62,803 nucleotides of DNA, from contig CAAGNP010000043.1 of NCBI GenBank assembly GCA_900771335.1, forward strand, positions 1-62,803. Reading direction: 5' to 3'. Shown in pieces: positions 16,869-24,643 of this stretch; the first letter of the stretch is position 1; each line of letters opens with the position of its first letter. The position numbers were made by a program, and so were the translations under genes. The notes beneath the pieces are model-generated. The model made no database searches. It saw only the letters and a list, made by a program, of their open reading frames with translations, and had not been told where the DNA came from. The DNA is from Rikenellaceae bacterium (GTDB taxonomy: Bacteria > Bacteroidota > Bacteroidia > Bacteroidales > UBA932).

Positions 16869-17750
16869 ATGAAAAAATGGATTGAAGCTATGCGTCTGAG
16901 GACGCTCCCGGTGAGTATTTCGGGGGTGCTGGTCGCTATGGGGTGTATGCTCCTGTGCGGATTGTTTTCGATGGTACCTGCCCTTTTGTGTCTGGTCTTC
17001 GCGGTACTTGCACAGATAGCCTCAAATTTTGCAAACGAGTATTTTGACTACAGGAATGGACTCGACAAGAAGGGTAGGGAGGGGTTCCGACGCGGTGTTA
17101 CCGAAGGGGATATTACTCCTGATGCCATGAAGAGGGCCACATTCATAACTTTGGCCCTGGCTGCAGCAGTCGGATGTACCATGCTTCTGTATGGACCATG
17201 GTGGCTTATTCTTGTCGGCGTATCGGTGGGTATTTTTGCCCTTGCCTACAGTGCCGGACCATATCCGCTATCGCATCACGGATTGGGAGATGTGGCGGTT
17301 ATAATTTTCTTCGGCATTGTCCCAGTAACACTTACCTGCTATCTGCAGGCAGGAGGATGGTATGGCTGGCAGATATCACTGCCGGCATCCGTTGCAGTAG
17401 GGCTGATGGCTGCCAATGTGCTGGTGGTCAACAATTACAGAGACATGGAGGATGATTATGCTGTGAACAAGAGGACTACTGTGGTAATTTTCGGAAGGAA
17501 GACGATGGCTTGGTTCTACCTTATGGCAGGAAATATCGCTATGGTGGTGATGCTCCCTGTATGGAAGGAGCTTTCCATTTGGGCAGCGCTTCCCCTTGCT
17601 GTGTATCTTGTTCTCCACCTTCAGACATGGCGTAAGATGGTAAGAAGCAGAGGTTCTGCCCTTAACCCTGTTCTGGGGAGGACAGCGATGAACCTTCTTG
17701 TCTTCTCTTTGCTGCTGATAGTTGCAGCCGGACTTTCAATGATAGCTTAG
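16869..17750 (+). CDS. menA: 1,4-dihydroxy-2-naphthoate polyprenyltransferase
   Basis: Joins a polyprenyl chain to dihydroxynaphthoate to make demethylmenaquinone, in the inner membrane. The 293-residue protein has about eight membrane helices of the UbiA fold. Seen: NFANEYFDYRNGLDKKGREG, the first Asp-rich motif, followed by RRGVTEGDI; and the second motif VNNYRDMEDDYAVNKRT. Both are typical of MenA. menG lies 2.7 kb downstream on the other strand, so menaquinone genes cluster loosely here. The 3' end overlaps the convergent BASS transporter gene by 4 bases. Confidence 0.93.
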   Translation: MKKWIEAMRLRTLPVSISGVLVAMGCMLLCGLFSMVPALLCLVFAVLAQIASNFANEYFDYRNGLDKKGREGFRRGVTEGDITPDAMKRATFITLALAAAVGCTMLLYGPWWLILVGVSVGIFALAYSAGPYPLSHHGLGDVAVIIFFGIVPVTLTCYLQAGGWYGWQISLPASVAVGLMAANVLVVNNYRDMEDDYAVNKRTTVVIFGRKTMAWFYLMAGNIAMVVMLPVWKELSIWAALPLAVYLVLHLQTWRKMVRSRGSALNPVLGRTAMNLLVFSLLLIVAAGLSMIA

Positions 17751-18601
17751 GCTCTCTTCTTAATCACATAGACATAAATTAGCAGAATCACATTCATCAT
17801 CAGTGCATAGATGATGGCAGGGATTGCCATCTCTCCGCTGTTGAATATGAATGGTGATGATGCTATTGCAATAGCTTGCGCAGCATTCTGCATCCCCACC
17901 TCTATGACCATTGTCCTGCGTACTGCTGCGCTGAATTTTCCCACTCTTGAGAGGGCGGAGCTGCATAGCATGGCTGCCAGAATGAGGGCTGTGATTGCGA
18001 GGCCGAGAAGTGTAAAGTTGGCGATGATCTCTTCTGTGTACTGGAGGAAAAAGATGAAGGCAAGGAGCATAAGTGCAGGGAATGCCCCTTTGCTCAAAGT
18101 CTTGTTTACTTTAGCAGCTTTTTCAGGGGCAAAGTGCCTGAAGGCAATGCCTGCCAGAAGTGGGGCAAAGAGCAATACCAGATTCTGCACTATCAGCTTT
18201 CCTACAGGGAGGACAATTTGGGTGCCTGTCTGTTCAGAGACGAAATTGGATACAAATTCCATAATGACAGGAATGGTGAAAAGGGTAATTATGCTGCTGA
18301 GGGCGGTAAGGGTGACTGAGAGTGCCACGTCCCCTTTGGCAAGCATGGAGAATACGTTTGAGGAGCTTCCCCCGGGGCAGCATGCGATAAGTACAAGTCC
18401 GGTAAAGTATACTGCAGGGAGTTTTAGAACCCACGCTATGCAAAATGCAATGAGCGGAAGAATAATGAGTTGTCCTGTCATTCCCACAAGCACTGCACGT
18501 GGATTGCGTGCTACATCTGTAAATGACTTGCGGTTAAGATCTGTGCCGAGGAGGAACATCAGGACGATCAGTATAGGCATTACTATCCAAATAGTATTCA
18601 T
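17747..18601 (-). CDS. BASS-family sodium symporter (bile acid:sodium symporter-like)
   Basis: A 284-residue integral membrane protein with nine or ten hydrophobic helices. The family signature LIACCPGGSSSNVFS and a crossover segment with EVGMQNAAQAIAIAS are clear. Members move sodium together with organic anions such as bile acids, pantoate or keto-acids; the substrate cannot be told. It is divergent from the acyl-CoA ligase and convergent with menA. Confidence 0.9.
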   Translation of the reverse strand: MNTIWIVMPILIVLMFLLGTDLNRKSFTDVARNPRAVLVGMTGQLIILPLIAFCIAWVLKLPAVYFTGLVLIACCPGGSSSNVFSMLAKGDVALSVTLTALSSIITLFTIPVIMEFVSNFVSEQTGTQIVLPVGKLIVQNLVLLFAPLLAGIAFRHFAPEKAAKVNKTLSKGAFPALMLLAFIFFLQYTEEIIANFTLLGLAITALILAAMLCSSALSRVGKFSAAVRRTMVIEVGMQNAAQAIAIASSPFIFNSGEMAIPAIIYALMMNVILLIYVYVIKKRA

Positions 18602-18622
18602 ATTCTCATTTTTTTAGGGGTG

Positions 18623-18690
18623 CAAAAGTAATAAAAAGTGGTCATATTGCCACAATTGGATGGTGGTCTTGAATATTTAAGTAACTTTGC
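18623..18690. promoter_or_regulatory. Divergent promoters for the BASS transporter and acyl-CoA ligase
   Basis: Minus strand: TACTTTTG (complement of 18623-18630), with a TTG 22 bases upstream. Plus strand: TAACTTTGC (18682-18690), with a TTG (18656-18658) 23 bases upstream. Both -7 boxes fit TAnnTTTG; the spacers are slightly long. Confidence 0.55.
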
Positions 18691-18723
18691 AAAATTGGAA
18701 AATTATTTTTTGTCCTATTTTTT

Positions 18724-20412
18724 ATGCTACAAGTTTACAAAAGAATGCAGAAGATGAGGGAGAAATATGTCGATACCCTCGCAAAACTATATGAGTATGC
18801 CACTACGGTATATTCAAAAAAACAGTACACCCAGTGGTACGATACCAAAAAGGGTGGTTACACATTTGCCTCATTGAAGGAGAAGTGTGACAGCCTCTCT
18901 AAGGTTCTCACACAGTATGGTATCGGAGCAGGTGACAAGGTAGCTATCCTTTCGCAGAGTATGCCTAACTGGTCTGTCGCTTTCTTCAGCCTTGCTCCTT
19001 ACGGAAGAATCGTAATTCCTATCCTTCCGGACAGCTCGACCAATGAGGTGACAAATATTATCAACCACTCAGAAACAAAGGCCATCTTCGTGTCTCAGAA
19101 GCTCTCAGGTAAAGTGTCGGAAGAGGTGAAGGATAAAATGGTTCTGATTATAGATATCGACACACTGGAGATAGTGAAGTCTGATGATGATAAATTTACC
19201 TGCGACGGCAAGACCTCTGTCCCTACACCTGAAGATATTGCCACTATCATCTATACATCGGGAACTACAGGAAGTGCCAAAGGTGTCGTACTGAGCCACA
19301 GAAACCTCTCAGCCAATGTCATCACATGCTATCACTCATGCAAAAGGACCCATAAAGACAGATGGCTCTCTGTGCTCCCTATGGCACATACACTTGAGAT
19401 GACCCTCAGTATGCTCTATCCTATGTATTGTGGAGCTACAGTGTATTATCTCCCAAAACCACCTGTGGCTTCTCTGCTTCTTAAGGCCCTTAAAGTGGTG
19501 AAGCCTACCACTATGCTTACTGTGCCTATGATCATCGAGAAGGTCTATAAGGGGAGTGTCCTCCCTACTATAAAGAACAGCCGTACACTTACCTGGATGA
19601 ATGAGCATATGAATGGACTTATGTGCTGGATTATCGGTATGAAACTTAAAGCTACATTCGGCGGACATATGTCATTCTATGGTATCGGTGGAGCCAAACT
19701 GGATCCGGAGGTGGAGAAATTCCTCTTGAAAGCGAAGTTCCCTTATGCTATCGGATATGGTCTGACAGAGACTTCTCCTCTTCTTGGATACTCTATGCAC
19801 GGATGGAGAACAGTGGGTTCGTTTGGCTATCCTGTGTACAATGTAAAACTTAAACTCCATAATGTAGATCCTACAACAGGTGAAGGTGAGGTCGTGGCCC
19901 AAGGCCCTAATGTGATGCTTGGTTATTATAAAGATCCTGTAAGGACCAAGAGTGTTTTCACAGAGGACGGATGGTTCCGTACAAGTGACATCGCTGTTCA
20001 GGATGAAAAGGGGCGTTTCTATATCAAGGGACGTAACAATAATATGATTCTTGGTCCATCAGGTGAAAATATCTACCCTGAGGAGATCGAGAATGTGGTA
20101 AACAATGTTGAGGGTGTAAGTGAGTCCATTATCGTAGAGAGAAACGGTCGTCTTGTAGCACTTGTCCAGCCAAGTGAAGACTTCATACAGTGGAACAATG
20201 AGAGTGAGGACAAGCTTTATGAGAAGCTTGACAACTGGAAAGACAAGATTTTGAGTTTTACCAATAAGAATGTAAACAAGTCATCTCAGGTAAGCTCTGT
20301 CGAGGTTATGAAGGAGCCGTTCGAGAAGACTGCTACACAAAAGATCCGCAGATTCAAATATAAAGAGTCTGCACCTACTGTAGAGCAAGAGAAGAAATCT
20401 GAAAAGAAATAG
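18724..20412 (+). CDS. AMP-forming acyl-CoA ligase (long-chain fatty acid type)
   Basis: A 562-residue adenylate-forming enzyme that would activate a carboxylic acid, probably a fatty acid, to its CoA thioester. Seen: P-loop-like IIYTSGTTGSAKGVVLSHRN, the A5 motif GYGLTETSPLL, GEVVAQGPNVMLGYYK, and GWFRTSDIAVQDEKG with KGRNNNMI. The C-terminal domain ends with KIRRFKYK, where the catalytic Lys of this family usually lies near the end. It ends 1 base before the convergent menG stop. A role as o-succinylbenzoate ligase (MenE) is possible given the nearby men genes, but length and motifs favour a fatty-acyl ligase. Confidence 0.87.
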   Translation: MLQVYKRMQKMREKYVDTLAKLYEYATTVYSKKQYTQWYDTKKGGYTFASLKEKCDSLSKVLTQYGIGAGDKVAILSQSMPNWSVAFFSLAPYGRIVIPILPDSSTNEVTNIINHSETKAIFVSQKLSGKVSEEVKDKMVLIIDIDTLEIVKSDDDKFTCDGKTSVPTPEDIATIIYTSGTTGSAKGVVLSHRNLSANVITCYHSCKRTHKDRWLSVLPMAHTLEMTLSMLYPMYCGATVYYLPKPPVASLLLKALKVVKPTTMLTVPMIIEKVYKGSVLPTIKNSRTLTWMNEHMNGLMCWIIGMKLKATFGGHMSFYGIGGAKLDPEVEKFLLKAKFPYAIGYGLTETSPLLGYSMHGWRTVGSFGYPVYNVKLKLHNVDPTTGEGEVVAQGPNVMLGYYKDPVRTKSVFTEDGWFRTSDIAVQDEKGRFYIKGRNNNMILGPSGENIYPEEIENVVNNVEGVSESIIVERNGRLVALVQPSEDFIQWNNESEDKLYEKLDNWKDKILSFTNKNVNKSSQVSSVEVMKEPFEKTATQKIRRFKYKESAPTVEQEKKSEKK

Positions 20413-20413
20413 T

Positions 20414-21109
20414 CTATTTCAGACCTGTGTACATACGGCAGATGCCAAATGTAAGTGGTCTGTGAAGTACTTTCTCAAATCCGGCCTCATACATCATGGA
20501 GATGAATTTGTCTGGGGCCGGGAAGCGGAGTACAGATGCAGGGAGATATTCGTATGCACCTCTGTCTCCCGATATCCATCCCCCTATGGCGGGGAGAACT
20601 TTTAGGAAATAGAGTTTGTAGCACCAGCGGAAGATGGGGTTCCTGGGTACGGAGAGTTCCAGGATGACCAGTTTGCCACCCTTTTTGAGGACCCTGTGCA
20701 TCTGTTTCAAACCTATCTCCAGATGTTCGAAGTTTCTTACTCCGAATCCCACTGATATCCTGTCGAAAGTGCCGTCGCCGTATGGGAGGTCTTCGCAGTC
20801 TCCTTGGACCATATCTGCCTGTACACCTGCAGCTTTGATCTTCTCTCTCCCTATCTTCATCATCCCTTCAGAGAGGTCTATTCCTGATACACGGCTTCCG
20901 GGTGCAGCTTTCTGTGCTATCTCTATAGTGAAGTCCCCTGTGCCGCAGGCCACATCAAGGACCTGAAGGGGCTCTTTTGTATCGACTATAACTTTAACTG
21001 CCTTTTTCCTCCACCCTTTGTCGATGTTGAGTGAGAGGATGTGGTTCAGCTTGTCGTAGTCGGGTGCTATGTTGTCAAAAAGTTTTCTGATTCCTTCTTT
21101 CTTTGCCAT
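20414..21109 (-). CDS. menG: Demethylmenaquinone/ubiquinone C-methyltransferase
   Basis: Methylates demethylmenaquinone to menaquinone with S-adenosylmethionine (UbiE/MenG family). I chose the ATG at 21109, which gives 231 residues and begins AKKEGIRKLFDNIAPDYDKL after Met, as normal for UbiE. The frame is open further upstream, but that part runs back through the esterase gene. Seen: SAM-binding VLDVACGTGDF, GIDLSEGMM, the family signature VGFGVRNFEHLE, and ILELSVPRNP. The esterase gene lies 4 bases upstream on the same strand, so the two probably share a transcript. Confidence 0.93.
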   Translation of the reverse strand: MAKKEGIRKLFDNIAPDYDKLNHILSLNIDKGWRKKAVKVIVDTKEPLQVLDVACGTGDFTIEIAQKAAPGSRVSGIDLSEGMMKIGREKIKAAGVQADMVQGDCEDLPYGDGTFDRISVGFGVRNFEHLEIGLKQMHRVLKKGGKLVILELSVPRNPIFRWCYKLYFLKVLPAIGGWISGDRGAYEYLPASVLRFPAPDKFISMMYEAGFEKVLHRPLTFGICRMYTGLK

Positions 21110-21113
21110 CTCT

Positions 21114-21887
21114 CTATCTTTTTTTGCTGAATAGCCATTCCATAAAATCGGGGTAGTTGAATGCCGGGTTCCAGCTGTTGTGGGTGCAGCCGGCGAACTC
21201 GATGTACTCGACATTTGCCCCCATTGCACGAAGTGCCTTATATGCTTCGCGTGACCCCTCTGTCGGGACAGCTTTGTCTGCATCGCCGTGGAAAATGCGG
21301 AAGTTTACCTTTTGGGCAGCAGAGAGCCTCTTGGGATTCACAGAGCCGCAGATAGGAATTGCCGCTGCAAATTTTTCGGGGAAACGGCATACAAGATCGA
21401 ATGTCGCCATACCTCCCATGGAGATGCCCATGATATATATTCTGCGGCTATCTACAGCGGGATTGTCTATGTATGAATCTATGAGGTCCATTACAGTCTG
21501 CATAAGGGATTGGAGAGGTGGGTTTTCAGGCATCTCGTATGGCATGAGTGATACCAATGAATCCCTTTTGTAAGCACCTGAAAGGTGTGCAGGACATTGG
21601 GGGAAGATCACAAATGCGGGATATTTCTCCCTGTAGACAGGGTTGAGGAACATTTGCCCTCCGTGGAAAAGCTGTGCTTCGTTATCGCTTCCCCTCTCGC
21701 CAGATCCGTGCAGGAAGATAACCAACGGATATTTCTTGCCACTTTTCTGATTCTCCGGTGTGAGATATCTGTACAGGAGGGTGTCTGATGTGTTTGGTGA
21801 GATGAATTTACCTTTCTGGTAGCTCTCCTGGCCGATTAGGGCAGATGAGATAAGTGCAAATGCGATTAGAAGAACAATCTTTTTCAT
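21114..21887 (-). CDS. Secreted alpha/beta-hydrolase (PHB-depolymerase/CE1-like esterase)
   Basis: About 257 residues with a signal peptide (hydrophobic to about residue 17, ending IGQ). I prefer the ATG at 21887 over an in-frame TTG at 21893. Seen: VIFLHGSGERGSDN (oxyanion loop), nucleophile Ser in YIMGISMGGMATFD, Asp in FHGDADKAVP and His in CTHNSWNP. This pattern is common in Bacteroidetes esterases that remove acyl or feruloyl groups from glycans, and in prolyl-oligopeptidase-like hydrolases. It lies directly upstream of menG without an obvious functional link. Confidence 0.88.
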   Translation of the reverse strand: MKKIVLLIAFALISSALIGQESYQKGKFISPNTSDTLLYRYLTPENQKSGKKYPLVIFLHGSGERGSDNEAQLFHGGQMFLNPVYREKYPAFVIFPQCPAHLSGAYKRDSLVSLMPYEMPENPPLQSLMQTVMDLIDSYIDNPAVDSRRIYIMGISMGGMATFDLVCRFPEKFAAAIPICGSVNPKRLSAAQKVNFRIFHGDADKAVPTEGSREAYKALRAMGANVEYIEFAGCTHNSWNPAFNYPDFMEWLFSKKR

Positions 21888-21898
21888 AAACAATACTT

Positions 21899-21929
21899 TT
21901 GATTGGTCTACAAATTTAAATAACTTTGT
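21899..21929 (+). promoter_or_regulatory. Promoter for the serine hydrolase/ATP-grasp pair
   Basis: TTG (21899-21901), 19 bases, then TAACTTTGT (21921-21929): a full Bacteroidetes-type promoter 24 bases before the serine hydrolase start. Confidence 0.65.
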
Positions 21930-21952
21930 AGAATACTAATAATTTTATCGAA

Positions 21953-23458
21953 ATGAAAAGGGTTCTATTTTCTCTACTTATATCTCTATTTGCTGTCGGG
22001 GCAACTGCCCAAATAAATGAATTGCCACGCTGTGCTCCTGAGGATCAGGGTGTTCCGTCCAAAGCGCTGATCGAATTGTTCGACTCATTGCACGCTATGC
22101 CGGGGACCGATATCCACAGCATGATAGTGATGCGTCACGGTAAGGTGGTAGGTGAGTTCTATCCTGCACCTTTCGGACCCGAATATCAGCACACCCAGTA
22201 CTCAAGCTCCAAGACGCTGGTAAGTATGGCGGTGGGTATAGCTGTAGATGAGAATAGACTCCGTATTGATGACAGAGTGGCCAATTTCTTCATAGAATAT
22301 CTCCCTGATACCATCTCTACCCGTCTGGCTGATATGACAGTGAGGGACCTTCTTACCATGACTTCCGGTATCAAGCCGGACTGGGCAATGCGCAGCCGCG
22401 GTACGGAGTGGATCAAAACTTTTCTATCCAAGGATGTGGTAAATGAGCCTGGTGAGGTATTCGCATACGACTCGATGGTGACATATATGCTTTCGGCGAT
22501 AGTTCAGAAGGTGACAGGCAAAAAGACTCTGGAGTATCTTCAGGAGAAGTTGTTTGATCATATGAACATCACAAAAGTGAACTGGGAGGAGAGTCCTGAA
22601 GGTGTAAACACCGGTGGATGGGGCCTTCACATCCAGAGTGAATCACTTGCCAAGGTGGGTCAGATGTGGCTCCAAGGTGGTGTCTGGGAGGGCAAGCAGC
22701 TTATCTCTAAAGAGTGGATCGGTCAGATGAGTGCCCGTCAGGCAAATGGCGGTGACTACGGTTACGGCTTCCAGACCTGGCAATGTGCATACCCTACAGC
22801 AGTGCGTGCTGATGGTGCTTTGGGACAATATGTGATTGTGGTCCCTGAGAAAGATGTAGTGATAGTCCTTACAGAGGCTTCATTTACCAACGGTAAGCCA
22901 CAGAGGGGTCTAATCTGGAACAAATTCCTCCCTGCACTATCGGATGAGCCGCTTCCAGCAAGTGAAGACTATGCACTTTTGCAGAAGAAACAGGCATCAT
23001 ATCAGCTCGAACTCCCTGCGGGAAAAGCCTCTTCAACTGTAATCAAAAAGGTGGAGGGCAAGAAATTCTCAATCGGCAAAAACAGATATAACTGGAGTGA
23101 GGTCTCATTCTCAAAAGGTGAATCGGGACTTATGATGACCATCACCAAGACAGATGGGACAAGCTATACACAGCCTCTTGGCTACAAGAGCTGGTGTACA
23201 GAGGCTATCGATGGCCTCCCTCCATACTCTATCAATCCTATAGACTGGCATGTGGGGCTTGAGGGACCTTTCTACGCTTCGGGTGCTTACGGATGGGAAA
23301 AGAGTTTGCTTAATGTGAATCTGCACTATGTAAACTGGGTGTCATCGCTGTATATGACCTGGGATTTCTCGAAAATATCCAAAGGTGTGGTGACATTGAC
23401 AGTGTCAAACAACTACCTTAAAAACAAGGTGGAGACATTTGATTGTACCATCGAGTAG
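21953..23458 (+). CDS. Serine hydrolase of the class C beta-lactamase fold (PF00144)
   Basis: A 501-residue exported protein (signal peptide ending GATAQ). The penicillin-binding-like catalytic domain covers about residues 25-340: Ser84-Lys87 in SSSKTL (SxxK) and a YDS segment for the second motif. A C-terminal beta-rich domain of about 150 residues follows, as in many esterases and D-amino peptidases of this fold. Real beta-lactamase activity is unlikely; esterase or peptidase activity is more common. Its stop codon directly touches the next gene's ATG. Confidence 0.87.
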   Translation: MKRVLFSLLISLFAVGATAQINELPRCAPEDQGVPSKALIELFDSLHAMPGTDIHSMIVMRHGKVVGEFYPAPFGPEYQHTQYSSSKTLVSMAVGIAVDENRLRIDDRVANFFIEYLPDTISTRLADMTVRDLLTMTSGIKPDWAMRSRGTEWIKTFLSKDVVNEPGEVFAYDSMVTYMLSAIVQKVTGKKTLEYLQEKLFDHMNITKVNWEESPEGVNTGGWGLHIQSESLAKVGQMWLQGGVWEGKQLISKEWIGQMSARQANGGDYGYGFQTWQCAYPTAVRADGALGQYVIVVPEKDVVIVLTEASFTNGKPQRGLIWNKFLPALSDEPLPASEDYALLQKKQASYQLELPAGKASSTVIKKVEGKKFSIGKNRYNWSEVSFSKGESGLMMTITKTDGTSYTQPLGYKSWCTEAIDGLPPYSINPIDWHVGLEGPFYASGAYGWEKSLLNVNLHYVNWVSSLYMTWDFSKISKGVVTLTVSNNYLKNKVETFDCTIE

Positions 23459-24451
23459 ATGTATATTTTCAACCCCGAACACGATCTTTGTCTGGCAAAT
23501 GGTGATCCCCATTTTGTCCCCCCTGAGAGTGCACTTGCATTTGGACGGGACTGTGCGGATCTGACCCGCTGGATGGAAGGGCTTGATGCTGATGCTGATG
23601 CATCCGGATTTCCTCAGAAGATTGTCCCATGGGGTTGGAATTATGTGTTGCGAAAGCGTTTGCGTAAGGAGGGGTATTCGGAGGAACTGCTTCCTAGTGA
23701 TGAACAGATAGAGTCTATTGCAGAGCTTTCTGACAGAAGATTTGCCCTGGAGGCACTTGAATATGTACATTCCCATTGCTGCAGTATCTCTGATATACCG
23801 CTGACTGCACCCTCTTACCGCATTGCCGCATCTTCTGTGGAGCAGGTGAAAGAGTTCATTGCGAAGCATCGCAATATAGTGTTGAAAGCCCCCGTATCGG
23901 GGAGCGGGAAGGGGATTCGTTGGGCTACCGATGCCCTCTCCCATAGCGACGAAGGGTGGTGCCGTAACCTTATTGCCCGACACGGATGTGTCGTGGCAGA
24001 GAGGCGTCTGACCCTCAAAAAGGAGTTTGCAATGCTTTTCAAGGTCACTGTCACGGATATCATCTTCTGCGGTTATTCCCTCTTTTATACCGAGAATGGT
24101 GCCTATCGCGGCAATGTCCTTGCTTCAGATAAATTTATTGAGAATCAGCTTGCGGAGCTGATCCCTCTGGAGATGCTGGAGAAGGTGAAGGTGGAGCTGA
24201 TGGGGTATTTGAGCAGGAGAGTCTGTGGGAGATATGAAGGGTTTGTCGGGGTGGACCAGTTTTTCAGTGAGGAGCATGGGTTCAATCCTGTGGTGGAGAT
24301 AAATATGAGGATGACAATGGGGCTTCTGGCCCGAAATATTTACGACCGGTTTGGCCGGGAGCTCTCCCTTGGAGATGGGACACATAGGTTTGAAATTGTC
24401 CGGGAGAAGGGTCCGTCGGGAGGAAAATACTCATACAGGTTTGTAGGTTAA
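23459..24451 (+). CDS. Conserved unknown protein with ATP-grasp-like features
   Basis: A 330-residue cytoplasmic protein. It begins MYIFNPEHDLCLAN and has, near residue 140, VLKAPVSGSGKGIRW, a Lys/Gly-rich nucleotide-binding loop, and near the C-terminus VVEINMRMTMGLLA, where Glu and Asn could bind Mg. These are the two ends of an ATP-grasp fold, so a carboxylate-amine ligase reaction is likely, but the substrate is unknown. The start codon follows the stop of the serine hydrolase with no gap, so the pair is translationally coupled. I recall it only as a Bacteroidetes hypothetical. Confidence 0.8.
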   Translation: MYIFNPEHDLCLANGDPHFVPPESALAFGRDCADLTRWMEGLDADADASGFPQKIVPWGWNYVLRKRLRKEGYSEELLPSDEQIESIAELSDRRFALEALEYVHSHCCSISDIPLTAPSYRIAASSVEQVKEFIAKHRNIVLKAPVSGSGKGIRWATDALSHSDEGWCRNLIARHGCVVAERRLTLKKEFAMLFKVTVTDIIFCGYSLFYTENGAYRGNVLASDKFIENQLAELIPLEMLEKVKVELMGYLSRRVCGRYEGFVGVDQFFSEEHGFNPVVEINMRMTMGLLARNIYDRFGRELSLGDGTHRFEIVREKGPSGGKYSYRFVG

Positions 24452-24478
24452 CGCCGTTTTTGGTGCCACATTAGGTGT

Positions 24479-24613
24479 CCCGCGTTCATTTTTGGCGATT
24501 TTCGTGCGCGGCAGCAGTTTTTTTAGTGTCCCGCGTTCATTTTTGCCGTTTTTTGAACGCGACACAAGAAATTATTAGCTCCCGCGTTCATTTTTGGCCA
24601 AAATCGTACGCGG
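24479..24613. repeat. Three tandem 51-bp hairpin repeats
   Basis: CCCGCGTTCATTTTTGGC or a one-base variant begins at 24479, 24530 and 24581, an exact 51-base period. Each copy folds on itself: CCGCG with CGCGG (24480-24484, 24507-24511); CGCGTTCA with TGAACGCG plus GTGT with ACAC (24526-24565); CCGCGT with ACGCGG (24582-24587, 24608-24613) around the palindrome TTTTGGCCAAAA. The last copy runs into the promoter of the next gene. Confidence 0.85.
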
Positions 24614-24619
24614 AAATGT

Positions 24620-24628
24620 TATCTTTGA
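24620..24628 (+). promoter_or_regulatory. -7 box for the cytoplasmic GH3 gene
   Basis: TATCTTTGA matches TAnnTTTG and lies 15 bases before the ATG. Its -33 region falls inside the third 51-bp hairpin copy. Confidence 0.5.
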
Positions 24629-24643
24629 GAAGAATGTTAGATT

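Noticed and set aside
21110..21283. Upstream extension of menG
   Set aside because: It overlaps the esterase gene and is low-complexity; the UbiE-type start is at 21109.
24479..24613. Possible CRISPR array
   Set aside because: Only three units, spacers are not unique but degenerate hairpin partners, and no cas genes are present.
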